64,000 nt of DNA from Bacteroidaceae bacterium (GCA_017631315.1 JAGBTN010000021.1:110966-174965); one strand, 5' to 3'. Counted from the first letter of the stretch, positions 26,389-35,139 are shown. The notes: generated by a model not told the origin, from the sequence alone. Program-made: numbers and translations.

Positions 26389-27153
26389 TTATTTGTTCTT
26401 TTCGATGATTTCTTGTGCGAGTGCGAGGTGTGCTTTCGAGCCTGCTGCGTCGGCGTCGTAGAGGATGGCTGGCACGCCGTGGCTTGGTGCTTCGCTGAGT
26501 TTGACGTTGCGCTGGATGACGGTTTTGAAGACGAGTTCGCGGAAGTGGCGTTTTACTTCTTCGTAGATTTGGTTGGCCAGTCTGAGTCGGCTGTCGTACA
26601 TGGTGAGCAGGAAGCCTTCTATTTCGAGGCTTGGGTTCATGCGTGTCTTGACGATTTTGATGGTATTGAGCAGTTTGCTGATGCCTTCGAGGGCGAAGTA
26701 TTCGCATTGCACGGGGATGATGACGCTATTGGCTGCGGTGAGGGCATTGACGGTGATGAGGCCAAGGCTGGGGCTGCAGTCGATGAGGATGTAGTCGTAA
26801 TCTTGTGCGATGGGGCTGAGTACGTCTTTCATGATGCGCTCCTGGTTCTTGAAGTTGAGCAGTTCTATTTCTGCGCCGACGAGGTTGATGTGCGAGGGCA
26901 CGATGTCGAGTCCTTCGATGTCTGTGGTGTAGATGATGTCGCGGATGTCAACTTGTCCGAGCAGTGCGTTGTAGATGGAGTGTTCTATTTTGCTGACGTC
27001 TATGCCCATGCCGCTGGAGGCGTTGGCCTGCGGGTCGGCGTCTACGAGGAGTACTTTCTTTTCGAGTGTGGCGAGTGAGGCTGCGAGGTTCATGCTTGTG
27101 GTGGTCTTGCCTACGCCGCCCTTTTGGTTTACTATGGCTATTGTCTTACTCAT
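26389..27153 (-). CDS. parA: Chromosome partitioning ATPase ParA/Soj
   Basis: A 254-residue P-loop ATPase with the deviant Walker [11 protein letters not shown] (signature lysine K11, P-loop lysine K16), Walker A' [11 protein letters not shown] and the [17 protein letters not shown] Walker B region. It works with ParB to segregate the chromosome. It is the first gene of a five-gene run, 32 bp downstream of a -7 box, with two DnaA-box-like words further upstream. Confidence 0.97.
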   Translation of the reverse strand: MSKTIAIVNQKGGVGKTTTSMNLAASLATLEKKVLLVDADPQANASSGMGIDVSKIEHSIYNALLGQVDIRDIIYTTDIEGLDIVPSHINLVGAEIELLNFKNQERIMKDVLSPIAQDYDYILIDCSPSLGLITVNALTAANSVIIPVQCEYFALEGISKLLNTIKIVKTRMNPSLEIEGFLLTMYDSRLRLANQIYEEVKRHFRELVFKTVIQRNVKLSEAPSHGVPAILYDADAAGSKAHLALAQEIIEKNK

Positions 27154-27185
27154 AGGTATATGATATTCTCTTTGTTTTCTTTTTG

Positions 27186-27193
27186 CAAAGATA
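27186..27193 (-). promoter_or_regulatory. -7 box of the parAB operon
   Basis: TATCTTTG on the minus strand, 32 bp before the parA ATG; the -33 box is not clear. Confidence 0.5.
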
Positions 27194-27243
27194 CCACAAA
27201 TGTACGAAATACGTGTGTTTTTCCCATACTATTCTGCCGTAAT

Positions 27244-27272
27244 TGTTGATAAGAGCGGTTTTTTGTTGATAA
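27244..27272 (-). promoter_or_regulatory. Two DnaA-box-like 9-mers upstream of parA
   Basis: TTATCAACA occurs on the minus strand at 27264-27272 and again at 27244-27252, 20 bp apart, that is on the same helix face. It differs by one base from the classical TTATCCACA. They lie about 50-85 bp upstream of the parA -7 box. Confidence 0.4.
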
Positions 27273-27285
27273 CTTCCCCTGAAAT

Positions 27286-27303
27286 CTCCCCTCTAAAGGG
27301 GAG
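27286..27303. repeat. Short perfect hairpin
   Basis: CTCCCCT, loop CTAA, AGGGGAG. It stands in the divergent parA-surE gap without a following T-run. The rest of the gap (27304-27385) shows nothing I recognise. Confidence 0.5.
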
Positions 27304-27385
27304 TGGCGGAGGTGTTTCTTGCGCGGTTTGTCAATGACCTCATTCAGAGGTTTTTCCGCAAGGCTTTGTGGGGGGGGCTGAAAAA

Positions 27386-27473
27386 GGTTAACCTTTATGG
27401 CCAAAAGGGTTAACCATTATGCCCGGAAAGGTTAAGCATTATTGCCGGAAAGGTTAACCATTCCGGAGGGGCT
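27386..27473. repeat. 22-bp phased repeat array (4 units)
   Basis: Units begin at 27386, 27408, 27430 and 27452; slot words GGTTAACC, GGTTAACC, GGTTAAGC, GGTTAACC. Tails are close to ATTATTGCCGGAAA, and the last is ATTCCGGAGGGGCT. It lies between the divergent parA and surE promoters. Confidence 0.87.
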
Positions 27474-27564
27474 TCCATTGGGGGCTTTTCCGACGGCTGT
27501 GGGTGTTTTCTCCGCAGGGCTGCAATTTTCCGGGAGAAAGGCGGGGTGTTTGCACTTTTTTCAC

Positions 27565-27572
27565 TATCTTTG
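27565..27572 (+). promoter_or_regulatory. -7 box of surE-lpxB
   Basis: TATCTTTG fits TAnnTTTG, 22 bp before the ATG at 27595. Confidence 0.5.
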
Positions 27573-27594
27573 CCATGAAAAACGATACTGAACT

Positions 27595-28386
27595 ATGTCA
27601 AACCGACCGCTAATTCTCATCTCGAACGACGACGGGGTGCAGGCGCAGGGCATTGCTGTTCTGACGCAACTGATGCGCCCCCTGGGCGACGTCATAGTGG
27701 TGGCTCCCGATGGTCCGCGCAGCAGTACGGGGTGCGGCATATCGCCTCTCAGCACGCTCCACGTGAAATGTCTGAGCCAGGAGCAGGGGCTCACCGTCTA
27801 TCAGTGCAACGGAACACCCTCCGATTGCCTTAAACTGGCACTCGATGTCCTCGTGCCCAGAAAGCCCGACCTCGTGGTGAGCGGCATCAATCACGGCGAC
27901 AACGCCTCCGTCAGCCTGCACTACAGCGGCACCGTAGGCGCAGCACTCGAGGCGTGCATGAAGCAGGTGCCAGCCATCGCCTACAGCCTGCGCACCAAAA
28001 GCCAGCAGTGCGACTTCCGCCCCTACGAGCAGGTCATCGTCGGCACGGCACGCTATGTCCTCGAAAACGGACTGCCGCAGGACACGCTGCTCAACGTCAA
28101 CTTCCCCGAAGTGGCAGAACTGAAAGGCACAAAAGTATGCCGCATCAGCCGGGGAGCATGGCGCAAGGAAATGAAACAGGTGGCCCCCGACGCCTATCGC
28201 CTGACAGGATACTTCGAGAACCTCGAGCCCGAGGCCGACGACACCGACTACTGGGCTCTCGACCACGGCTATGCCTCCGTCACCCCCGTCCAACTCGACA
28301 TGACGGCATACCACATGCTCAACTCCCAATTCCCGACGCAGTTGGCAGAAAAATACCTCAACGAAGAGAAGAAAAAAGAAGCATAA
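27595..28386 (+). CDS. surE: 5'/3'-nucleotidase SurE
   Basis: A 263-residue survival-protein phosphatase acting on nucleoside monophosphates. The metal-binding N-terminal motif is ILISNDDGVQAQGI (N11-D12-D13), with APDGPRSSTGCGIS and VVSGINHGDNASVSLHYSGTVGAA further on, all family hallmarks. Length is normal. The TAA stop directly abuts the lpxB ATG, so the two are co-translated. A parS-like sequence lies inside the coding region near 27755. Confidence 0.95.
   Translation: MSNRPLILISNDDGVQAQGIAVLTQLMRPLGDVIVVAPDGPRSSTGCGISPLSTLHVKCLSQEQGLTVYQCNGTPSDCLKLALDVLVPRKPDLVVSGINHGDNASVSLHYSGTVGAALEACMKQVPAIAYSLRTKSQQCDFRPYEQVIVGTARYVLENGLPQDTLLNVNFPEVAELKGTKVCRISRGAWRKEMKQVAPDAYRLTGYFENLEPEADDTDYWALDHGYASVTPVQLDMTAYHMLNSQFPTQLAEKYLNEEKKKEA
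27755..27770. promoter_or_regulatory. parS-like sequence inside surE
   Basis: CGCTCCACGTGAAATG matches the palindromic parS consensus TGTTTCACGTGGAACA at about 12 of 16 positions when read on the minus strand, including the CACGTG core. It is about 0.6 kb from parA, where chromosomal parS sites often cluster. As coding DNA it could be chance. Confidence 0.3.
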
Positions 28387-29508
28387 ATGAAGTACTATAT
28401 CATAGCCGGAGAAGCCAGCGGAGACCTCCATGCAGGCCACCTCATGGCAGCCATACGCCAGGAAGACCCTGCCGCACAGTTCCGAGGCATAGGCGGCGAC
28501 ACCATGGCAGCCCATGGGGCAGAACTCCTGCAGCACTACCGGCACCTCGCATACATGGGCTTCATACCCGTACTTCTGCATCTGCCCGAAATTCTCCGAG
28601 GCATGAAAAACTGTCAGAACGACATACTCCGCTGGCAGCCCGACGCAGTCATACTCGTAGACTATCCGGGCTTCAACCTCAAGATAGCACGCTTCCTCAG
28701 GCAACACACCACAATACCCGTCTACTACTACATCGCCCCGAAGATATGGGCATGGAAGGAACATCGCATCAAAGCCATAAAGCGCGACATAGATGCCCTT
28801 TTCTCCATACTCCCCTTCGAAGTCGATTTCTACGAACGCAAACACCATTATCCCATCCACTACGTAGGCAACCCAACCGTTGACGAGGTGGCTGCCTTCT
28901 GCAACCACACACCCGCCGAAACAACATTCACCGGCAAACCCATCATCGCCCTGCTCGCAGGAAGCCGAAAACAAGAGGTGCGCGACAATCTCCGCCGCAT
29001 GGCAGAAGCCGCAAGGCCCTTTGCCGAAGACTACCAACTCGTGCTCGCCGCAGCACCGGGACTCAGCGATGACTTCTACAAGCAGGCAACCTCTGGGCTC
29101 GACATACGCATCGTCCGCAACCAGACCTACAGCCTCTTGCAGCACAGCACAGCAGCCCTCGTCACCAGCGGAACAGCAACCCTCGAGACAGCCCTCTTCC
29201 GAGTGCCACAAGTCGTATGCTATTACACCAAAGCAGGACGCCTCGTCAGCCTCCTTCGCCGCCTCGTGCTGAAGATACCCTACATCTCGCTCGTCAATCT
29301 CGTGGCAGGCGAAGAAGTCGTTCCCGAACTTGTCGCCCACCAGATGAACATCAAGAACCTCCGCCACCACCTCGCCTCCATCCTGCCCGGCGGCTCGGCA
29401 AGAGAAGCACAACTGCAGGGATACGAACGCATGGCAGCCATACTCGGCGAACCAGGCGCACCGCAAAGAGCCGCAAAGCAAATGGTAGAACTGCTAAAAG
29501 ACAAATAA
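28387..29508 (+). CDS. lpxB: Lipid-A-disaccharide synthase LpxB
   Basis: The 373-residue glycosyltransferase (GT19) joins UDP-diacylglucosamine and lipid X in lipid A synthesis, at the inner face of the inner membrane. Family motifs are present: IIAGEASGDLHAGHLMAAI at the start, FRGIGGDTMAAHG, VDYPGFNLKIARFL, YYIAPKIWAWKEHRIKAI and LLAGSRKQEVRDNL. The pairing with surE is common in Bacteroidetes. Confidence 0.96.
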   Translation: MKYYIIAGEASGDLHAGHLMAAIRQEDPAAQFRGIGGDTMAAHGAELLQHYRHLAYMGFIPVLLHLPEILRGMKNCQNDILRWQPDAVILVDYPGFNLKIARFLRQHTTIPVYYYIAPKIWAWKEHRIKAIKRDIDALFSILPFEVDFYERKHHYPIHYVGNPTVDEVAAFCNHTPAETTFTGKPIIALLAGSRKQEVRDNLRRMAEAARPFAEDYQLVLAAAPGLSDDFYKQATSGLDIRIVRNQTYSLLQHSTAALVTSGTATLETALFRVPQVVCYYTKAGRLVSLLRRLVLKIPYISLVNLVAGEEVVPELVAHQMNIKNLRHHLASILPGGSAREAQLQGYERMAAILGEPGAPQRAAKQMVELLKDK

Positions 29509-29539
29509 ATTGTTCAACAACCAACAATAGAAAAGAATT

Positions 29540-29815
29540 ATGATTAGACTGAATTGTTTCTTTCAAGCCAAGAAAGGCAAGTACAACGAAGCCCTCGAAG
29601 CAGCCATTCTGCTGACAGCCAAAACACAACAGCACGAAGGTGTCATCAGTTACGACGTCTTCGAAAGCGCAACCCGCAAGGATGTATTCATGTTTTGCGA
29701 GACATGGGAGAGCGAAGAGGCTCTCGCCAAACACTCCGAAACACCAGAGTTCAAGGAGTGTGTCAGCATCATAGAAAGCTGCGGCGACATGAAAATCGAG
29801 AAGATGGAACGTTAA
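29540..29815 (+). CDS. ABM-domain (putative quinol/antibiotic monooxygenase) protein
   Basis: A 91-residue protein of the dimeric ferredoxin-like ABM fold: an opening strand (MIRLNCFFQAKKGKYNEALEAA), then TQQHEGVISYDVFES and the strand FMFCETWESEEALAKHSETPEF. Family members are small oxygenases, heme-degrading enzymes or stress proteins; the substrate is unknown. It follows lpxB by 31 bp and could belong to the same transcript, ending at the shared terminator at 29834. Confidence 0.8.
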   Translation: MIRLNCFFQAKKGKYNEALEAAILLTAKTQQHEGVISYDVFESATRKDVFMFCETWESEEALAKHSETPEFKECVSIIESCGDMKIEKMER

Positions 29816-29833
29816 AAGTTCCACCCAAACACA

Positions 29834-29876
29834 CAGCGGGCAGGAATATCCCAATGGGGGACGTTCCTGCCCGTTG
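29834..29876. terminator. Bidirectional terminator between the ABM gene and porZ
   Basis: CAGCGGGCAGGAA pairs with TTCCTGCCCGTTG around a 17-nt loop. Two genes converge on it, and T-rich bases follow on the plus side (TCTGTTCTTAT). Confidence 0.75.
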
Positions 29877-29918
29877 TCTGTTCTTATAAGAAACGACTAC
29901 GCTCTTGCGAGAAAAAGC

Positions 29919-32252
29919 CTATCGCACAATAACAATACGCGTCATGATAGCCTTGCCGCCCTCTGGCGTATTGGCCACCACATGGTAGATGCCGCTTGCC
30001 ACAGGCTTGCCATTGTTGGCCACACCGTTCCATGTGCAAGTGCCACCGGAAGAGGTTCCGTTCCAGACAAGCTGGCCACCGGTGGAGATAATCTTCACCT
30101 CGCTGTTCTCCACCAAACCGCGAATGGCTATCGGACCATTATAGTCGGGCGTGACAGGGTTGGGAAAGACAACGACATTGCTCTTCTCCAGCTCCTCTTC
30201 GGGCGTGGTGGCATCGCTGATGAAGGTGCAGATGCCCTTGTCTGTGCCGAAGGCAACTTCTCCCGTCCCTGGATGTACGGCAATGCTTTGCACGTTGTTG
30301 CTCAGCAGAGGGCTGTCTTCTGTGGTGAAGTGATGCAGCATCTCCTGTCCGTCGGCACTTATCAGATAAGCACCATTCGCCTGTGTGCCTATCCATTTTC
30401 TGTTGGCTGCATCGATGGCAATGCACGAGATGGCGACGTCGTTGAAGAGATAGTCGGCCAGCCCGCTGCCGTCGTTGCGGTTTATCTTGATTTGTGTAAA
30501 GTAGAAGTCTTTGTCGAATACTTTCGTTACATCTTCTATGACGAACAGTCCGGCAGACGTGCCTACCCACACCATTCCGTCGAGGTCTTCGCAGAGGCAG
30601 AAGAACTGGTCGGGCAGATAGGGTGTGTTGTCTTGGTTTACGAAGTCTTGCAGCAGCCTTGTTTTGTCGTCGGTGGTACGTTCTGTTCCCTTCATGTCGA
30701 TGCAGAAGACACCACGTTTTTCGAGTCGTCGGCTGGAGACAAGTTTGATGCCGCTGCTGTGATGCAGAATCTTGTCGATGAGTGAAGAACCGGACATTTC
30801 GTTGTATCGGAGTTTGAACCAGTTGCCGTCAGGTTTGCGAACATAGAATGTGGTGTCCAACATAGATTGTGCCATCCAGAGGTTGCCATCTGCATCGTAA
30901 CTCAGGGCAGAGCAAAGCACTTGTTTGTAATACCAAGACGAAGCAGGATTGTGTTGTTGAATACTTTTTAATGGGGAATTGTCGGGATTGTAAAGTTCGA
31001 CGAATTTCCCGTTCCGATACTCGCAGAGGCCACTTCTGTATGGACTTGCAAAGTGATGTGTATCGTCCAATGGGTCTTGAACCAAGTCTGTTGTATTGAC
31101 AGGGGTAACCTTTGCGAATCGTCCTGTTCTTTCCAGTTCGGTGAAGTTGGTCCATTCTCCGTTTTCGTAGTACATTGATGTGGCAGGGTTTTCAAAACTG
31201 CCGACAGTGTTGATGCCTCCGGCAACGAGAAGACGGTCGCCTGCCCAACTGACGTTGTAACCAAGGTCTCGAATGGGGCTGCTGGGCTGTATGACTTCTT
31301 CGGTGGGAATGAATTCGTTTCCGGACATCTTGTATCCTCGCAAGCCTTTTTCCTGCTCGCTCATCCAGTATGTGCCATTAACGTGTGAGACGTCGCTCCA
31401 ATTGTTCTCGTAGGAAATGGTGGTTACTGCTGCATTAAGGCTTGCTTCGTCTGTGCCACTTACGTCTGATGTGTAGCTATATGTTGTTTTGTTGTGCCAG
31501 AATAGTTGTTTGCCTGTTTGTTTTAGGGAGGTGAAGTTGCCTCGAGCTATACGATACTGTTTGCTGGTATTGTAGGGGTCTAAAACAAAAATGCCATCCT
31601 GGTTCTTTGCTACGAGTTTGTTCTGGAAGAAGTGCATGCTGTTGAAGCCTCCCCAGCCTAGTCTTATCTTCCAGTTTTCTTCCAGTTGCATATTGCCATC
31701 TTTCAGGCAATATCGTATGCCTTCGGGTGTGCCGATGAACACTGCTTCGTCCGATGCTGTGATGCAGTGGATGGTGTATGGCAGTCGGTAGGTGTTCCGG
31801 AAGACGCCTTCTTTCATGTCCACTTCTACGAAGCCGAACCCGGTGGCAAGGTAGGCCATGGAGCCTGCAATGCTGACGTTGGCGACTTCTTTGTTCAGCA
31901 TTGTCTTGTCTTTCAGCGACGAGAGGTTCTGGACGTTGTCGTCTTTGTCGAGCAGGTCGATATTGCCGTTGTTGTAGACGATGAGCAGTTTGTCTGCTTC
32001 GTTGCTGTATGCGATGTATGCGATGCCTGCATCGCTCAGTATGTCCATGTGGTCGTAGGTGCGTACCTCGCCGTCTTCGGTGTCGTAGGAGAGCAGGTTC
32101 CCGTTCATGAGGGAGTATATGGTGCTGCCTCCTGCTTCGCTTTTGGTGGCTATGTAGTAACTGAGGTGCAGCCGCCAGGAGCCTAACTGCTGGGCGGTTA
32201 CGCTGAGGCAGAGCATACAGAGGAGCAGTGCTAATGACTTTCTGCAGTTCAT
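29919..32252 (-). CDS. porZ: Type IX secretion attachment-complex protein PorZ
   Basis: The 777-residue protein has a signal peptide, two beta-propeller-like halves built of two-component-regulator-type WD repeats (for example MVWVGTSAGLFVI and KWIGTQANGAYLI), and a C-terminal T9SS sorting domain (FPNPVTPDYNGP through VASGIYHVVANT near 705-770). This layout matches PorZ, which delivers anionic LPS to the PorU sortase at the cell surface. Its presence shows that the organism uses type IX secretion. It follows rdgB by 18 bp. Confidence 0.88.
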   Translation of the reverse strand: MNCRKSLALLLCMLCLSVTAQQLGSWRLHLSYYIATKSEAGGSTIYSLMNGNLLSYDTEDGEVRTYDHMDILSDAGIAYIAYSNEADKLLIVYNNGNIDLLDKDDNVQNLSSLKDKTMLNKEVANVSIAGSMAYLATGFGFVEVDMKEGVFRNTYRLPYTIHCITASDEAVFIGTPEGIRYCLKDGNMQLEENWKIRLGWGGFNSMHFFQNKLVAKNQDGIFVLDPYNTSKQYRIARGNFTSLKQTGKQLFWHNKTTYSYTSDVSGTDEASLNAAVTTISYENNWSDVSHVNGTYWMSEQEKGLRGYKMSGNEFIPTEEVIQPSSPIRDLGYNVSWAGDRLLVAGGINTVGSFENPATSMYYENGEWTNFTELERTGRFAKVTPVNTTDLVQDPLDDTHHFASPYRSGLCEYRNGKFVELYNPDNSPLKSIQQHNPASSWYYKQVLCSALSYDADGNLWMAQSMLDTTFYVRKPDGNWFKLRYNEMSGSSLIDKILHHSSGIKLVSSRRLEKRGVFCIDMKGTERTTDDKTRLLQDFVNQDNTPYLPDQFFCLCEDLDGMVWVGTSAGLFVIEDVTKVFDKDFYFTQIKINRNDGSGLADYLFNDVAISCIAIDAANRKWIGTQANGAYLISADGQEMLHHFTTEDSPLLSNNVQSIAVHPGTGEVAFGTDKGICTFISDATTPEEELEKSNVVVFPNPVTPDYNGPIAIRGLVENSEVKIISTGGQLVWNGTSSGGTCTWNGVANNGKPVASGIYHVVANTPEGGKAIMTRIVIVR

Positions 32253-32270
32253 GGTTTATTGTTCAAGAGT

Positions 32271-32882
32271 TTATTTTCCGGGTTCTTCTTTCAGGAGATG
32301 TTCTGCAAACTTTTTTGTGGCGCGTCCGCGGTGGCTGATGGCGTTTTTTGCCTCGGCAGTCATTTGTGCGAACGACAGTCCGCCGGCTTCTTTTGGAGCG
32401 AAGACGGGGTCGTATCCGAAGCCTGCTTCGCCGGAGCGTTGTGGCAGTATGGTGCCTTCCACAATGCCTTCGAAGAGGTGTTGCTTGCCTCCTTTCACGA
32501 GTGCAATGACGGTGCGGAAGCGGGCGTTACGTGTAGGTGTTCCTTCCAGTTTGTCGAGCAGGCATTGTATGTTTGCGTCGGCGTCGTGGCTTTCGCCGTA
32601 TCCGTTCATGGCTCCGAAGCGTGCGGTGAAGACACCTGGAGCGTCGTCCAGGGCTTCCACTTCCAGTCCGGTGTCGTCGGCAAAGCAATCTACGCCGTAG
32701 TTTTGGGAGATGTATGAGGCCTTCTGCAAGGCGTTGCCTTCCAGTGTGTCGGCTGTTTCGGGTATGTCTTCGGTGCAGCCGATGTCGCTCAGTCCTTTCA
32801 CCGTGAAGGTGTCGCCCAGAATCTGTCGCACTTCTTCCAGTTTGTGGGCGTTGTTGGTGGCCATTATCAGTTCATATTTCAT
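32271..32882 (-). CDS. rdgB: Non-canonical purine NTP pyrophosphatase (RdgB/HAM1)
   Basis: The 203-residue house-cleaning enzyme hydrolyses dITP and XTP to monophosphates. Motifs are the N-terminal IMATNNAHKLEEVRQIL, FADDTGLEVEAL and GEAGFGYDPVFAP, all conserved. Normal length. It precedes porZ, probably in one transcript started at the -7 box at 32986. Confidence 0.95.
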   Translation of the reverse strand: MKYELIMATNNAHKLEEVRQILGDTFTVKGLSDIGCTEDIPETADTLEGNALQKASYISQNYGVDCFADDTGLEVEALDDAPGVFTARFGAMNGYGESHDADANIQCLLDKLEGTPTRNARFRTVIALVKGGKQHLFEGIVEGTILPQRSGEAGFGYDPVFAPKEAGGLSFAQMTAEAKNAISHRGRATKKFAEHLLKEEPGK

Positions 32883-32985
32883 AGTTCACAGATTCTGTTG
32901 TGTATTGAGGCAGCAGGGTAAGTCTGCTGTCGTTTTGCATAAATCCGACAAATGGCATATGTCATCCGTCAGGGTGTTGTGGCTA

Positions 32986-32993
32986 CAAAGTTA
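32986..32993 (-). promoter_or_regulatory. -7 box of rdgB-porZ
   Basis: TAACTTTG on the minus strand, about 104 bp before the rdgB ATG; it implies a leader near 100 nt. The stretch from 32994 to about 33139 shows nothing else. Confidence 0.42.
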
Positions 32994-33139
32994 CAGAAAT
33001 AATTCTGTAGGACGGACTAATTCCGTAAGTTTTTTAGTTAAAAGTCTGTAAAACACATGCTGTAACATTGTTTGCAGAACCTTTTTCGGGTGCATTTGTC
33101 TTCCTTGTCTGTGAGGGTACAATATCGTTGAGTCCGTAC

Positions 33140-33249
33140 ACTGCAAAAGTCAACCCCAAAAACTTCTGCAGTCCACTTGGCAAAGTTCACGTGTGAAGTT
33201 GCCCGACTTCTCTGCAGAAAATGGCAAACTTCTCTGCAGAAGTGCGGAG
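33140..33249. repeat. 22-bp phased repeat array, divergent variant (4-5 units)
   Basis: Units begin at 33140 (weak), 33162, 33184, 33206 and 33228. ACTTCTCTGCAGAA recurs exactly 22 bp apart (33206 and 33228), and the other units start ACTTCTGCAG and AGTTCACGTGTG. Read on the minus strand a unit is TTGCC, about 5 bp, a palindromic core with CTGCAG, then about 4 bp. That is the same order as in the GGTTAACC arrays, so I take it as the same family in the other orientation. Confidence 0.65.
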
Positions 33250-33313
33250 GCAAGTCTTAATCGTCTGTGACTTCGGCGGTTAGAACTCAGGGCATTTGTG
33301 TGGGCGGGAAGGC

Positions 33314-34222
33314 CTATTTCTTTATTGTATCGAAGCCTTCGCCAAAGACGCCTTCGACGTTGCTCATGGAGACGAATGCCTGCGGGTCGAGACGCTTTAT
33401 CAGTTGGAAGATGCTGCGGCTCTCGTAGCGTTTGGCAAGAATGAGCAGCACCTGTCGTTTCTCCTTGCTGTAGAACCCTTCGCCGGCAAGGACGGTCACA
33501 CCTCTCTCGAGTTGGGTGTTGACTTCCTCGGCAATCTTTTCATACTGCTCGCTGATGATGATGAACTGTACGCTCCGGCGGGCACTGTTGATGACGTGGT
33601 CGAGGAAATTGGTGCTGATGAACATTGCCAGATAGCCAACGACGAGGGTTTCCAGGTTGCGGCCGATGATGTAACTGAAGCCGATGATGATGATATCGAG
33701 CATCAGAAGCATCTGTCCGAGCGTGATGTTCCAATACTTGTTGATGGAACTGGCAATGATGTCTGTTCCGCCCGTGCTGCCTCCGGCAAGGAAGATGACG
33801 GCCAAGCCGAGACCTTCGAGGAACGCACCTATCACACAGGCCATGAACTTCTGTTCTCCCAGGATGTGCATGAGGGCCTGGCTGCCGTCGGCTGCCGTTT
33901 CGGTGAGCAGGTTCTGCATCAGCCCCATGGCCGTGGAGACAAGGATGGTGACAATGACAGTGCGCACCAGATAACGCCACCCCAGAATACGCGCTGCCAG
34001 CAACAGCAGGAAGAGGTTGATGATGAGATATGTGTTGCCGGCAGAGAAGTCCGTCAGGTAGTAGATGATGGTGGAAATACCCGTCACACCACCACTCACA
34101 ATCTTGTAGGGCAGCAGAAAGACGGTATAGCCAATCGTGTAGATGACAGTGCCGAGAAGCATCTGCAGGTAGTCGCGCAAAAGCTGCCAGGGGGATGGGC
34201 CTATAATGTCTTTCAGTGTCAT
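33314..34222 (-). CDS. YitT family membrane protein (second copy)
   Basis: A 302-residue protein with about five to six hydrophobic helices (VIYTIGYTVFLLPYKIVSGGVTGIS at the front, FLAGGSTGGTDIIAS in the middle) and a cytoplasmic C-terminal DUF2179 domain (VTVLAGEGFYSKEKRQVLLILAKR). Transport function is suspected but unknown. Its ATG overlaps the stop of a paralogous gene upstream (34219-34222), so the pair arose by tandem duplication and is co-translated. The two share the same layout but differ clearly in sequence, so the duplication is not recent. Confidence 0.9.
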   Translation of the reverse strand: MTLKDIIGPSPWQLLRDYLQMLLGTVIYTIGYTVFLLPYKIVSGGVTGISTIIYYLTDFSAGNTYLIINLFLLLLAARILGWRYLVRTVIVTILVSTAMGLMQNLLTETAADGSQALMHILGEQKFMACVIGAFLEGLGLAVIFLAGGSTGGTDIIASSINKYWNITLGQMLLMLDIIIIGFSYIIGRNLETLVVGYLAMFISTNFLDHVINSARRSVQFIIISEQYEKIAEEVNTQLERGVTVLAGEGFYSKEKRQVLLILAKRYESRSIFQLIKRLDPQAFVSMSNVEGVFGEGFDTIKK

Positions 34223-35121
34223 GGCTTGATAGCATTAAATCCGTTACCGTACACACCCTCGGCACGACTCTGTGAAACAAAGGCGGCAGGGTCAATCTCG
34301 TGTATCATTCGCAGTATGGTAATCCGCTCGCGCTTGTGTACAATGGCAAATACAACCTTGATGTCTTCGTGTGTGTAATAGCCTTCGCCGTCGAGAACCG
34401 TGGCAGAATGTACCGTGTCGGATATGATGCGGTCGCAGATCTCCCGATGCTTTCGGGTGAAAATGATGAATTGAATGTCTTGCCTCGAACTGTTGATGAG
34501 CATATCTATAACATAAGTATAGATGGCAAGTGTGACATATCCGAAGACCACCATTCGCAAATCGTGGAAGATGGGCCAGCAGGAACCTATGACGATGAAG
34601 TCGAGGTAAAGCAATATACGCCCAAGGGAGACGTTGTACTTCTTGTTGATGAGGGCAGCAATAATGTCCCATCCACCTGTGCTGCCACCGGTAATGAAGA
34701 CAAGCCCCACACCTACACCATTGAAGAATGCCCCCAGCAAACACGCCATCGTGTCTTGTCCGGGACCAAGTAACTGTATCAGTTGTCCGTCGTCTCCAGT
34801 CATTATCTGCTGCCCCGCTTCAAGGAAGAACGAGAGAGCAACGGCAGCGTAGGCCGTCTTGCCAACGAACTTCCAGCCCAACGGCTTGAAGGCACAGACG
34901 AGAAGCACTGCATTGGCAATAAGCACAGCCGCAGCCATAGGGAACTTGGTCAGGTAGAAGAGTATGGCAAACATACCGGTCATACCGCCTGTTGTAATAT
35001 GGTAGGGCAGCAAAAACGCTGCCCATCCAAGAGCGTAGAGGGCAATGCCCAGATTGACGGAGAGAAAGTCTTGCAGGAATTCCCAGATGCGTACTTTCTT
35101 CGGTAAAGGTTTCATGGTCAT
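34219..35121 (-). CDS. YitT family membrane protein (first copy)
   Basis: A 300-residue paralogue of the next gene: ALYALGWAAFLLPYHITTGGMTGM, VFITGGSTGGWDIIAAL and the DUF2179 tail ATVLDGEGYYTHEDIKVVFAIVHKRE. Two in-frame ATGs (35121 and 35115) are possible starts. It follows leuS by 18 bp, so leuS and both yitT genes may be one transcript. Confidence 0.9.
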   Translation of the reverse strand: MTMKPLPKKVRIWEFLQDFLSVNLGIALYALGWAAFLLPYHITTGGMTGMFAILFYLTKFPMAAAVLIANAVLLVCAFKPLGWKFVGKTAYAAVALSFFLEAGQQIMTGDDGQLIQLLGPGQDTMACLLGAFFNGVGVGLVFITGGSTGGWDIIAALINKKYNVSLGRILLYLDFIVIGSCWPIFHDLRMVVFGYVTLAIYTYVIDMLINSSRQDIQFIIFTRKHREICDRIISDTVHSATVLDGEGYYTHEDIKVVFAIVHKRERITILRMIHEIDPAAFVSQSRAEGVYGNGFNAIKP

Positions 35122-35139
35122 TCGATGTTCTTAAATCCT

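Noticed and set aside
26227-27078. Long plus-strand frames opposite parA and parB
   Set aside because: Cys/Val/Asp/Phe-rich translations are antisense shadows caused by the skewed codon use of this cluster.
27150-27404. 84-codon frame upstream of parA
   Set aside because: It covers the parA promoter, the DnaA-like words and a hairpin repeat; no family resemblance or codon bias.
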